A DNA stretch of 64,000 nucleotides from Littorina saxatilis (GCF_037325665.1 NC_090254.1:13858245-13922244); one strand, 5' to 3'. Positions 54,885-64,000 are shown, numbered from the stretch's first letter. Numbers and translations are program-made. The notes: generated from the letters alone by a model not told the origin.

Positions 54885-56020
54885 TTGATATTGCATTAGA
54901 GACTGTGCTCTCATCCTCAGAATTAATTAATAATGACATGTAGCTTATATTCTCCACAATACCAAATGACCATAAATTCCCTGCTTCTCAATTAAAGCAG
55001 AAGTGGGTTTTTTTTCTGACAGATTGCATGTGCCTGTGCCACAGTGCCACTGATCTAAAAATAGAAGCCGCTGTGTTTCATCTCATTTTCGCCGACTTGC
55101 ATAGATTCTTCTCATATGCCGTGTTAGTGTCATGTAGCTTATCATCTACATTACCAAATGATGAGTTAGTATACAATTCCCAGCGGCTAACAGTAAACAC
55201 AAGTGTTTTTCTGATAACGTACCAGCTAGACCAGTTTGGAAGACTGACTCGATCGACTCTGTCATACGTAGCAGACTACACTGAAATACGACTGCATCAG
55301 TTCAGTAAATGAATGGTTTCCGAATTATTATTTCAAGGCAAGAACAATCGTAATCGAAAACGTGTAGGGTTCAGAACGTTCTTACCATATAATTATAAGA
55401 CTTATTACCAGCCTGCCTCATGCGTGCAGACTCAGTGCAGACTGCAGTGGTTCGATTGCCCTAGCCTAGCAGACGACATAAACCCCGCTCAGCAAATTAA
55501 CATGTTGGGCAAATGTGAACGAAAAAACGATGGGGATATAATACGTGTAGGGTTCAGAGCATTCTTACCGTTCATATTTAGTATCAGACTCCCCGATGAG
55601 TGAAGATACAACACGAGAAATATGCCACATTTATTTTGAAAATGTGCAAAGCTTAACCGTCGAGTCCTTCTTGGGGAAGTCAATTCAAGGGGAGTCACTC
55701 CGCACAGTCAATCCGTCGAAGCTCGACTGGAGGTTTCGAATCGCAAATAACGAAGAGCACAGTCAAATGTCCGAGTTCAAATGAGGTCTCTCTGAAAGAT
55801 CATCACTGTTCAGCTTAACGCTACACTGGACTTTACCAACAGAAATTAAAATGCGTGTGACGAAAGCACGACACACTTGAGACACCCCACACAAAAGTAG
55901 ATCTTACTGTACACGACCTGACCACACAGTTATACCTATTCAAATGCGCGTAGCAAAATGTGCGTTTGGAATCTTCTTTTTTCTATGGCGGTACTGACAA
56001 TAATCGTTATTGAAACAATC
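54885..56020 (-). mobile_element. duplicated element, copy B (uninterrupted)
   Basis: Reverse complement of copy A (24,755-26,479 plus 34,903-35,045). It contains neither the LTR retrotransposon nor the TTAA MITE: the corresponding points read CACTGTGGCACAGGC (near 55,045) and AGCGTTAAGCTG (near 55,817). It lies in an intron of the cysteine-module gene. Confidence 0.8.
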
Positions 56021-56260
56021 CCAGTGCACTACAAAACTAGAGATTTGAATTTTAACCACTTTTCCCCCTTTCGGTCACCAGTACTGAAGAACAACTCATA
56101 TATATATAAAAAAATGTAAATAGTTTTACTTTAAGAAACCGTATTTTCCCGTTTTAAAAGTTTTTCAAAAACCGGATTTCCGGCGAGAACCGAAAAGGTG
56201 TTAGCCCTAAACACAGCATCTTATCTTATCTCATCCTTATCTTTACAAAAATGTACATAC

Positions 56261-56377
56261 AACAAATGAGTCCGACTTTTGATGTCAGGCCCTCGGTACA
56301 GCTGCATGTTGAGTTGACACAGAATCCTCCAGCGACACAATTCTTGCTCACGCCACACAGGTCACCCACTGGAATTC
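56261..56377 (-). CDS. cysteine-module exon, 6-Cys
   Basis: 117 nt between CTGACAG and GTATGT, phase 1 to 1. Peptide GIPVGDLCGVSKNCVAGGFC then VNSTCSCTEGLTSKVGLIC; spacing C-x5-C-x5-C-x4-C-x-C-x11-C, the same as the 39.7-kb exon. NST is a potential N-glycosylation site. Confidence 0.85.
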
Positions 56378-56424
56378 CTGTCAGGGAGTTAGAACCAGAG
56401 AACAAAATTAATACTGTTTCAGGC

Positions 56425-56590
56425 TTTTTGCATTTAGTCAAGTTTTGACTAAATGTTTTAACGTAGAGGGGGGAATCGAGACGAGGGTGTGGTGTGTGTG
56501 TGTGTGTCGAGCGATTTAGAGAAAACTACTTGACCGATCTTTATGAAATTTTACATGGGAGTTCCTGGGTATGATATCCCCAGACGGTTT
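56425..56590 (+). repeat. TTTAGTCAAG family repeat, 5-prime fragment
   Basis: Start palindrome, GAGGGGGGAATCGAGACGAG box, short GT tract and GATCTTTATGAAATTTTACA, then a jump into an unrelated GCTCACGTAAGTGTAGCC repeat with (CGTG)n at 56,640-56,668. Confidence 0.85.
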
Positions 56591-57064
56591 TTGGCTCACG
56601 TAAGTGTAGCCTATGCGATGCTAACTTTTGTCTGTCTGTGCGTGCGTGCGTGCGTGCGTGCGTGCGTGTGTGATAGAAACTTTAACATTTCCGAGTCTAT
56701 GTAAAGCCACACTATTTCACTGCTGCCGCGAAAATGCTATTTGAGCGGCCAGGCAGCTTGGAGCAAGCAGGCCATAAATAGCGCTGGCGGTGACCCACTT
56801 TAGTTTCGCGGGGGAAATGCCAGCCGAGCGCGCCTCAAAGCCCTTGTTCATTGTACTCTGGAAGTGCACAGCGTGTGACAAAATACGTGTTTCTTGGTAT
56901 GAAATGGACTGGTTTGCGTGACTTGAACGTTGGATTACCGTCATCTTGTGTATATTGTTTCTCGGATATTCAGGCTTTGTGTATGTGCAAACTAGAGTTC
57001 CAGTGAGGATTCGGTTTGTTTGATTTTGAAGTAATACTGCTATCGAATATGCAGACAATTTGTC
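56591..57064. other. intron, repeat-like but unassigned
   Basis: Contains (TGCG)n and a GC-rich block (56,800-56,840); no exon seen. Confidence 0.35.
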
Positions 57065-57395
57065 TGCATGGGGAAACAAGACCTTGCGTGACGTGCTTCC
57101 GGGCTCCCTTTTCTTAAACTTTCAAAACTTCGAGTTGTACTGATCTTGTCTTGATGAAAAAAGAAATCTTTTAAAAGAAGTTTTGTGTTACAAGCTGTCA
57201 ATTTATTATTTAGATTTTAAAAGTTGGTTCTAGCGCCAAAACGAGGCGTCCGATTGTAGTACTAAACAATCCGGCTGGCCATGCAAAAATACATTCTTTG
57301 AAAAATGATCGTTCTTTACGGAGGGCACCAAGGATGTTCTCAAGCAGTGAGTGTTTATACGAAAGGGTGTTTGTACTATGTGTAAAAGCCTGGTA
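57065..57395 (+). mobile_element. right half of the TTAA MITE family
   Basis: Matches 25,345-25,690 (CTTGTCTTGATGAAAA, ACAAGCTGTCAATTTATTAT, GAAAGGGTGTTTGTACTATG, TGTGTAAAAGCCTG) but lacks the last ~30 bp and the whole left half. Confidence 0.8.
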
Positions 57396-57559
57396 ACTGT
57401 AGTCTTTAGTCAAACAATCGTTCTATATGATTGTAGACATAAGTCATGTGTATCCTTGTGCCAAATATAATGCATTTCTGATGTATAATGTTGCTGTAAA
57501 ACCGTTTCCTAGAAATTCAATATGGCGGCTGTTGTCCATTAGCATTCACAATGTTTTCA

Positions 57560-58255
57560 TTCATTTTTATAAGTCCCTTCAATAACTACCAAGAAAACTA
57601 GGTTATTCCATGTATTCTTCAAGTTTAATCTTAGTGCCTCATATTGCCTTAATCCTGATAAGCCACGTAGAGTGATCCTCAACCGACTGACAAGAAAGGC
57701 AGGGGCACTCTTTGCAGTAATACACGCTGGATTCAGGGCTGTTCGAAGTACAAAGGAACACAGTTTCAACTGCAGGTTAATCATTGAGAAATACCTCTGA
57801 CACCAGCGAGATGTCTTCGACAACTTTATGAACTTCAAAAAAGCCTTCAACAGAGTGTGGCATGAGAGCGTGAGAGCACGTTCTTAGAGGGCTCGACAGA
57901 GTGGAAAGGGCTTGTCATAGTCATTAAAGTTCTTTACGATTATTCCAGTAGCGCAATGCTCCTTAACAAACAAAGTTTCAAACAAACACACATTCATAGT
58001 TGGTGTCAGACAGGGTTGTCGACTTTCCCCAGTACTGTTCAACCTGTTCCTGAAAAGAACTATGCAGGAGACCCCTAAAGACCACCACACCTCCATATCC
58101 ATTGGAACCAGGCCAATATGCAACCTTCGGTTCGCAGACGACATTGAGCTCATGGGAGACAGTGACTCTTTTCATGATTTCAGGAACAGACTCGCTGTTA
58201 GTAGAGCCAGTGCGTATGGGATGGAGGTCAGAACGGACAAGTCCAAGGCCAAGGT
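57560..58255 (+). pseudogene. LINE reverse transcriptase fragment (RTE-like)
   Basis: On the plus strand, opposite to the host gene: VILNRLTRKAG (finger), HAGFRAVRSTKEH, DNFMNFKKAFNRVWHE (motif A), VGVRQGCRLSPVLFNLFL (motif B), CNLRFADDIELMGD (motif C with FADD) and AYGMEVRTDKSK. Several stops and shifts interrupt the first half; the last 65 codons are clean. The family is that of endonuclease-reverse transcriptases common in molluscs, RTE-like by my recollection. The 3-prime side breaks at 58,255. Confidence 0.9.
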
Positions 58256-58312
58256 GTTGTATTGTAGTTTACTGCATTGCATCGTATGTATTGTATGGTA
58301 TTGTATACTCAC

Positions 58313-58393
58313 TGCAAGTGAGGCTCGCGTCGCAAACATAGCCCATCTTGCAACTGCCCGGGTTTGCATTACAGTCTTGACCCAACTCCAATC
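58313..58393 (-). CDS. cysteine-module exon, 4-Cys short form
   Basis: 81 nt between ATATTTCAG and GTGAGT, phase 1 to 1. Peptide GLELGQDCNANPGSCKMGYV then CDASLTC; spacing C-x6-C-x5-C-x5-C. Confidence 0.8.
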
Positions 58394-58495
58394 CTGAAAT
58401 ATCGCATTATCATGTTCAGCTTTACATTGCTATACTAATTCACATTATACATTATCATCAACACTCGCTTGCATTTAAAATACTGCTACTCATAA

Positions 58496-58497
58496 TT

Positions 58498-58564
<67 letters not shown>

Positions 58565-58604
58565 CGTGTGTGCGTGCGTGCGTGCGTGCGTGCGTGCGTG
58601 TGTG
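58496..58604. repeat. (GT)n and (GTGC)n microsatellite
   Basis: About 33 GT units then GCGT units; ends about 10 bp from the exon at 58,615. Confidence 0.95.
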
Positions 58605-58614
58605 TTTAACTCAC

Positions 58615-58698
58615 GACATATATTGTCCAAATCACAAAGGGTCCCTGTCTTGCAGTAACTCTGTCTCTTACCCTCACAGCTCTCTCCGGCGTCCAGCG
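58615..58698 (-). CDS. cysteine-module exon, 4-Cys short form
   Basis: 84 nt between CGTCAG and GTGAGT, phase 1 to 1. Peptide LDAGESCEGKRQSYCKTGTL then CDLDNIC; spacing C-x7-C-x5-C-x5-C. The most 5-prime module found; the exon before it, and the signal peptide, must lie further upstream or outside the window. Confidence 0.75.
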
Positions 58699-58889
58699 CT
58701 GACGTTTAAAACAGAAAACAATACCACAGAAAATAATCACAGACATGATAACTGCTCGAGCATGCTACGTTTTCACCGTCACTGGATCACGCTTTTGACT
58801 ACACATTCCGCATGATGTGGGTCACGGTCGTGTACGACTTGGACTTTTTAAAGAAGGATTCAATGTAAAAACAAGAAGGGCAAAGCCCA

Positions 58890-59645
58890 TACGACTCACA
58901 TGCTTGACCTTGACATGACCTTGACCCTAGCAATGACATCATACACTAAGAACTGCTTTACACATTTTCCTACCAAAATACATGTAACCTTGACCCAAGG
59001 TCAAGGTCATCCAAGGTCAGGCAACACAAAGCTGTTAATTCAAGACATAGGAAGTACAATGGTGCTTATTGGCTCTTTCTACCATGAGATATGGTCACTT
59101 TTAGTGGTTCACTACCTTATTTTGGTCACATTTCATAAGGGTCAAAGTGACCTTGACCTTGATCATATGTGACCAAATGTGTCTCATGATGAAAGCATAA
59201 CATGTGCCCCACATAAATTTTAAGTTTGAAACAGTTATCTTCCATAGTTTAGGGTCAAGGTCACTTCAAAATATGTATACAATCCAACTTTGAAGAGCTC
59301 CTGTGACCTTGACCTTGAAGCAAGGTAAACCAAACTGGTATCAAAAGATGGGGCTTACTTTGCCCTATATATCATATATAGGTGAGGTATTGAATCTCAA
59401 AAACTTCAGAGAAAATGTGAAAAATAGCTGTTTTTTAGGCAACATTTATGGCCCCTGCGACCTTGACCTTGAAGCAAGGTCAAGATGCTATGTATGTTTT
59501 TTGGGGCCTTGTCATCATACACCATCTTGCTAAATTTGGTACTGATAGACTGAATAGTGTCCAAGAAATATCCAACGTTAAAGTTTTCCGGACGTCCGGA
59601 CGGACGGACGGACGGACGACTCGGGTGAGTACATAGACTCACTTT
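58890..59645. repeat. TGACCTTGACC-rich repeat ending in CGGACGGACGG and GACTCAC
   Basis: Bounded by CATACGACTCACATGC at the left and GACTCACTTTTGCTTCGCAT-GTGAGTC at the right, with at least eight TGACCTTGA or TCAAGGTCA motifs between. Before the right end are CCAACGTTAAAGTTTTCCGG and a (CGGA)n tract, the same architecture as at 21.1-21.7 kb. Confidence 0.75.
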
Positions 59646-59659
59646 TGCTTCGCATGTGA

Positions 59660-59860
59660 GTCAAAAACAAGTCGCGTGAAGCGATATAACAACATTTAGT
59701 CAAGCTGTCGGCATTAAAGTAACTGATTAACACCGACAAACAGTTGTTGCCACGACTATATGTCAGATAGTCTCGACTAACCACACACGGGTCACGCTCG
59801 TCTCCGCGTAGCGTGCAAACGTAGTAGTCCTTACGGCAGGGCAATAACCCCTTGAAAAAT
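59660..59860 (-). repeat. relative of the TTTAGTCAAG family (end fragment)
   Basis: ACAAGTCGCGTGAAGCGATA and ACAACATTTAGTCAAGCTGTCG are the reverse complement of the family 3-prime end; the following sequence differs from the other copies. Confidence 0.6.
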
Positions 59861-60804
59861 ACCTCGAAAAATGTTTTAATGGTTTTGGGTAGTTTAACTC
59901 CTGAAGTCTACAAATCCGCAGGATGACATCTTTAAATCCTTGGGCAAATTGAGACAAAATTAATTATAGGAAAATTAGCAAATGTTGATTTTTTTGTTTA
60001 GACACAAAAGGCATTCCATAGGAAAAAGGGCTAGAATGGCGTCATAACTTCATGACGTCGGGAAAACGTAATGAGTAATATGACGACACGTACAGTATGG
60101 CCTGTAGTGTTGTCCGTGTCCGTACTTGAGCTCCTCTTCCAAGACAAAAAACAAAGGCATTTGACGTGTTTCATTCTGCTAAATGGAAACAATTTGCACA
60201 TGAGTGTGTATGGAATTACATCCAGGCTGAGAAGATGTGAAACCTGTGTTATTCGTGGACTTGTGATTAGTGCGTATGGTGTTCCAAAGCACAGGTTTCA
60301 CTGTCGAAGATAAAACTTGTAAATTGATCTTACAAAATGGCGGGCGATGATCAAAGAACATCGTGAGAGACTAGTTTTCTCCGATTTGATTGTTTACCAG
60401 ACGATAGAGCTATTTTAGATGGAAGCGTATGCCATCTGGTGACAGCTGTTCATTAACCAGTGTGTTCGTAGGAGTGCTTAATTTCTCTGCAGAACATCCA
60501 TGCGTGTAAATCGGTGAATTCTTTCAGCAAATGTCGCAGTTTGTAAGCGAGTGCTACAGGTGCAAAATCTCAAACAACATATCACGTGAGAGATATGAAA
60601 CCTGGCTAGCTAGAACCTCCAAGCACCAGTCCACATAAATCAAAAACTACTGCCCACATCAGCCCATTGCTGAACGTCCATCTGAAAAGGGCTGTATTGC
60701 AATTCTACGGGGATCGTCCAAATCTTGATCCGGTTGACTCTGGGTGGTTGTAGGATGGGCAGAAAACCGCCTGGAGTAGAACATACACCAACTGAAGTCA
60801 TGCT
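59861..60804. other. no gene established
   Basis: At 60,337 ACAAAATGGCGGGCGATG begins MAGDDQRTS and meets a GTGAGA donor after 26 nt; this could be a first exon on the plus strand but is too short to support. Confidence 0.3.
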
Positions 60805-60817
60805 AATTTTGAAGTGT

Positions 60818-60884
60818 CTTTCTTTCTTTCTTTCTTTATTTGGTGTTTAACGTCGTTTTCAACCACGAAGGTTATATCGCGACG
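60818..60884 (-). mobile_element. 67-bp tail-only retroinsertion with 13-bp target duplication
   Basis: AATTTTGAAGTGT is repeated perfectly on both sides (60805-60817, 60885-60897). On the minus strand the insert is CGTCGCGATATAACCTTCGT, GGTTGAAAACGACGTTAAAC, ACCAAATAAAG and (AAAG)n, i.e. only the 3-prime tail of the SINE-like elements at 16.7 and 22.2 kb. Confidence 0.93.
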
Positions 60885-61009
60885 AATTTTGAAGTGTGGC
60901 TGTGGAGAAATTTACCATGTGCAACAGCATGCTGTGGTTGCGCAGTCGGTCAATGTGCGTGTGCCATCTTATGTCGATGTCTACTCCTTGGAAATTGCAC
61001 AAATCCGCA

Positions 61010-61700
61010 CTGGTCATCCATCGTAGTCATCCGCACTGGGTATGTGCAACAGTCACCTTCACCGGTCACCAGCACTGGTCATCTGGATCGGTCATCCACA
61101 CTGGTCATTTGCGGTCATCCGCACTGGTCATCCTTTTGTGATCATCCGCATCAGTCATCCGCACTATTCATCCTTCATGATCATCTGCACTGGTCATCCG
61201 CACAGGTCATCCTTCATGATCATCTGTACTGGTCATCTGCACTAGTCATCGTCCATGATAATCTGCACTGGTCATCCGCACTAATCATCCGCACTCGTCA
61301 TCCGCACTGGTCATGTTTCATGATCATCTGCACTGGATATCCGCACCGGTAATCCGCACTGGTCATCTGCACTGGTCATCCTTCATGGTCATCTGCACAG
61401 GTTATCCACACTGGTCATCCGCACTGGCAATTCTCACCGGTCACCCGTACTGGTAATCTACATGACATCCTGCGTAATCATCGGGCGTGGTCATTTATTG
61501 GTCATCAGGCATAGTCATCCGCTACCATTTCGGCAATTGAAAAAAGGATCGATGGTGGCTGCCCTCAAACTGGAAACTCACTGCATGACCATGTCATCTT
61601 GTGTGGTAAACCAGCGTGGTCATCCCGCCTGGTCATCTGGAGTGGTAAACTACACATCATCCTGTGTGGTCATCGGCGAGGTAAAGTGCATAATAACCAG
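61010..61700 (+). repeat. 13-bp minisatellite (TCATCCGCACTGG)
   Basis: Dozens of variants of a 13-bp unit (GGTCATCCGCACT, with CATCTG, CATCCTTCATGA variants). It makes an open frame of 170 codons with repeated CTGHPHWSS-like peptide, which I take as an artefact. Confidence 0.9.
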
Positions 61701-62020
61701 TATCCCTGGTTCGTCGCCATGACCTTTACGTTATGAGATAGAGGTCTTTTGTATATGAGACATGGTACATCAGGTTTAGCCTCTTGACATGACGCCTAAT
61801 ACACCTCCTCGGGGCGTCACTAACTGACACAACACTGTGTATATGGTGTCAATCGCTTGGCGCTGTGACACCTTACAAGGCCTTTCGTCTGATGTATACA
61901 TTCCTCACCTGACTAGATCTGTTTTTTAAAAAGAGCACAAGATAACTTTAAGTTATTCTGGGTATTACAGCCACTTTTCCAGGATTAAGTTGTTATCTGC
62001 TTGCTCACCGACCAAGTCAC
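61701..62020. other. no gene seen
   Basis: No supported features. Confidence 0.4.
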
Positions 62021-62302
62021 TCATTGATTCTGGAACCCACCAGGATGGTAGGGCCACTTCAACGACGAGCGCTTCATAAGCTGTCTCCACCTCTGGCGGC
62101 TGTGAGCAATTTTTGGGAAGTTGCAAAACATTTCCCAATCCACTCTGTAATGATATCTGTCCCTCTGTTCATTTGTCTTCTCTATCTTCTCTTTCCGCGC
62201 ACCATACCCTGTAAGATGGTCTTGGAGAGCCCGCCTGTTCTTGTTACATTGCCATACAATCTCAGCTTCGTCTTCTTGACAGTGATCTTTGTAGTGATGC
62301 AC
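62021..62302 (-). pseudogene. probable LINE ORF2 C-terminal fragment
   Basis: A minus-strand open frame of 93 codons reads EDEAEIVWQCNKNRRALQDH early and ends AHSRQRWRQLMKRSSLKWPY-HPGG. The closing A-x-x-R-x-R-W-R-x-L-x-x-R-S pattern is that of the C-terminus of RTE-like endonuclease-reverse transcriptases. No catalytic motif is included, so the assignment is tentative; it could be the far end of the family seen at 57.6 kb. Confidence 0.45.
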
Positions 62303-63587
62303 GTGCTAAGTGATGGTTTTGCAGACATTAAAATATATGACCTTGAAATTGTTTGACCTTGAAAACGTGTGACCTTCAGTGTTGGTGAACGTTTTTATTC
62401 ATGGCAAGTTTTAAGAAGACATTTCGTCATTTTATCTTCAAAAATAGTATAATCCTTTATCATTTGAATGAACATTTGACATTCATATGACCTTGAAATG
62501 CGATGAAGGTCAAGCAAAGTGCAACAGTAATCAAAGCCCACAACACATATAAGCTTAAACCATTAGCTGTAACTGAACAAATATATTGCTAAAACTAACT
62601 ATATCATCCTGCTCCGTTAACCAGTTTTAACGGTCCCTCAACAGACCAGCCATTCGGGTTATAGTGTCTGCTAATCATGTAACTGTTGTTATGCATATTA
62701 ACTCCCGTTTTATCCCCCGGAAAACATAAATAAATACAGTTCTGCTAGTTTATAGCATGCAGTTTCGACTATTTTGCAGTCTGGAATCCATCTTGTCCGC
62801 CATCTTGAATACATCAAAATGCCCAAGGATGACAGAGTGTCATCCGTCGGATCTGTAATCTACAGACATCACAGAGTTCAAAACAGTCAAAACATTCTCC
62901 GAGGTATTTTTTGAGGGGTGAACACTATTGTGACTAGCATTGCCACGGCGTTAACGTCCTGCCTGCCCAAGCTTGCCACCAAGAAACTTCCAAAAAAACA
63001 GTAACTGTAAAGAAATCTGTCTAGCAAGTTTGAATTAAGTCCAATCACCACCAAATTTTGTGTACTAATTAAAAAATGGATGCCCAGTTCAGTCGTGCTA
63101 TTTATAAGTTTGTCACGCGATTTGTTTTAGCAAAGGGGGGGTGAAAGGGGGATAATTTGTGTTTTTTAACGTTTTTTTGTGTGTTTTCTTTTCCACTGCT
63201 TTTTTAAAAGTTATTTTTTAACAGAAAGTATTATAAATAATTTTATAACCAAACAAGGTGTAAAACCTATGAATTAGCTGAAATATTGTTAAAATTCTAC
63301 ACAGAAATAAGGAGACAGTACAAAGAAAAAAACAAGCAAATCCCGCATTCACTCACAGCATCCTGACTCAAATGAAACAAAACTGTGACACTCACCAAAT
63401 GATGTCTAGGTAATCCATATTGAATATAAGTCACATTTTCACAACAAAGTCCCAACTGTACACCTATGAACATTTCCAAAAGTATTAGGCTCCAGCCATC
63501 CATTGTTATCAGTGCTGCCACGCCCACCTTGCAACTACACATTCGAAGATTCATGCAGTACCACCCTAACACGTGTAGTTTGCCGAC
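62303..63587. other. no gene established
   Basis: 62,335-62,510 has TGACCTTGA motifs of the dispersed repeat class. At about 62,794 on the minus strand CAAGATGGCGGAC starts a 17-codon frame; not supported as a gene. The rest shows nothing. Confidence 0.35.
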
Positions 63588-63966
63588 TCATACTAGCAGC
63601 AACAACGGGACTGTTTCTTCCTCAATATCACTGCTATTATCGCTTTCTTGAGGCGAAAACAACACGTCGGAATCATGATCTACAGGGTCCTCAAGATCCA
63701 ACATCCGGAGAATCTCCTCCCGTGACAAGGCTCGCCTTCGATTCATTTTTTTTCTCGAAAAAACCGCACAAACCAGACTAATTTTACATATGGCGGAAGG
63801 GCACACCAAGTGTGTCAAGGGAAACAACTCAATTTACTGAAAGCTTCAAAAACCGGGAAGCAATCACGAGTTGTGTACCTTGTATGTCTAATACTAAAAT
63901 AGTCACTTCCCGTCCGTGGGCGTTGCAGCGCTATTACTAATATAGTCACCTCCCGTCGCGAAAGTG
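63588..63966 (-). mobile_element. piggyBac-like 5-prime end with transposase N-terminus
   Basis: On the minus strand, TTAA (63967-63970) is followed by CACTTTCGCGACGGGAGGTG, a piggyBac-type terminus, with a subterminal repeat (GACGGGAGGTGACTATATTA and GACGGGAAGTGACTATTTTA). From the ATG at 63746 a 52-codon frame reads MNRRRALSREEILRMLDLED, then DSDVLFSPQESDNSSDIEEE: the acidic N-terminus typical of piggyBac transposases. The frame stops at 63588 and no DDD catalytic part follows, so this is a truncated copy. Confidence 0.7.
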
Positions 63967-64000
63967 TTAAGGTCAAAATCGGGAAATGACGACCTGACTA

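Larger units (their letters stand above)
39183..58698 (-). other. host gene with tandem phase-1 cysteine-module exons (EB/EGF-like)
   Basis: Nine good exons and one weaker one lie on the minus strand, in transcription order at 58.6, 58.3, 56.3, (52.8), 46.6, 46.3, 43.1, 41.8, 39.7 and 39.2 kb. Each is 75-141 nt, a multiple of three, and enters and leaves in phase 1, so any can be skipped or duplicated without changing frame. Each encodes one cysteine module preceded by a Gly-containing leader (GLNIGANC, GLELGQDC, GIPVGDLC). Four have six cysteines spaced C-x5/6-C-x5/6-C-x4-6-C-x-C-x11/12-C, as in EB/EGF-like modules of nematode and mollusc secreted or receptor proteins; five have only four. 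An extracellular, disulfide-rich protein is expected. Signal peptide, membrane exon and termini were not identified; a possible tail exon lies at 20.4 kb. The introns are full of repeats. Confidence 0.8.

Noticed and set aside
57521-57541. AATATGGCGGCTGTTG start codon
   Set aside because: The frame ends after six codons with no donor.
60840-61352. 170-codon open frame (+)
   Set aside because: Composed of the 13-bp satellite and a 67-bp SINE tail insertion.
63396-63463. Minus-strand segment GVQLGLCCENVTY with CATAG acceptor and GTGAGT donor, resembling a cysteine-module start
   Set aside because: Entry phase 1 but exit phase 0, 68 nt long, only two adjacent cysteines, and it lies beside a piggyBac fragment. 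It breaks the rule obeyed by all good exons.

Overview
This is metazoan nuclear DNA that is mostly non-coding, very rich in (CA)n/(GT)n microsatellites, minisatellites and small transposons. Several repeat families present here (the TTTAGTCAAG...CGCGACTTGT family, tRNA-derived SINEs with GTTAAAC tails, CCCGGCTTCGCCGGG palindromes, TGACCTTGACC-bearing repeats) are ones I associate from memory with marine molluscs, most likely a littorinid-type caenogastropod snail. That assignment is inference and was not checked against a database.

Layout. 1-12 kb: microsatellites, two copies of the TTTAGTCAAG family, an 825-bp inverted-repeat transposon, a 22-copy 52-bp minisatellite and a 252-bp MITE. Weak plus-strand exon candidates lie at 0.86, 9.5 and 12.75 kb. 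12-23 kb: a 13-copy 56-bp minisatellite with higher-order structure, a 1.44-kb terminal-inverted-repeat element, SINE-like copies and a minus-strand candidate terminal exon at 20.4 kb. 23-26.5 kb: a candidate first exon, a dead mariner transposase and a duplicated element that carries a TTAA-flanked MITE. 26,480-34,902: a complete-looking, young Ty3/Gypsy-type LTR retrotransposon whose integrase lies upstream of reverse transcriptase (Gmr1-like order). It has 1.56-kb LTRs and a perfect 5-bp target duplication. It sits inside the same duplicated element, whose inverted second copy at 54.9-56.0 kb shows both empty sites.

39.2-58.7 kb, minus strand: the main host gene I can support. Nine exons (plus one weaker) encode small cysteine-rich modules. 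Every exon length is a multiple of three, every exon begins and ends in intron phase 1, and each has canonical AG/GT borders (one GTGCGT donor). Four carry a 6-cysteine EB/EGF-like pattern and five a 4-cysteine short form. The product should be an extracellular or secreted multi-module cysteine-rich protein; neither its first nor its last exon was identified with confidence. The introns hold LINE fragments, tRNA-derived SINEs, MITEs, satellites and two remarkable 49-67-bp tail-only retroinsertions (one in an intron, one just upstream at 60.8 kb). 58.9-64 kb: TGACCTTGA-rich repeats, a 13-bp satellite, a LINE C-terminal fragment and a piggyBac end.

No rRNA, canonical tRNA, CRISPR or operon structure was seen. 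Nearly all open frames other than the retrotransposon polyprotein, the LINE/mariner/piggyBac fragments and the exons listed are products of microsatellites or repeats.
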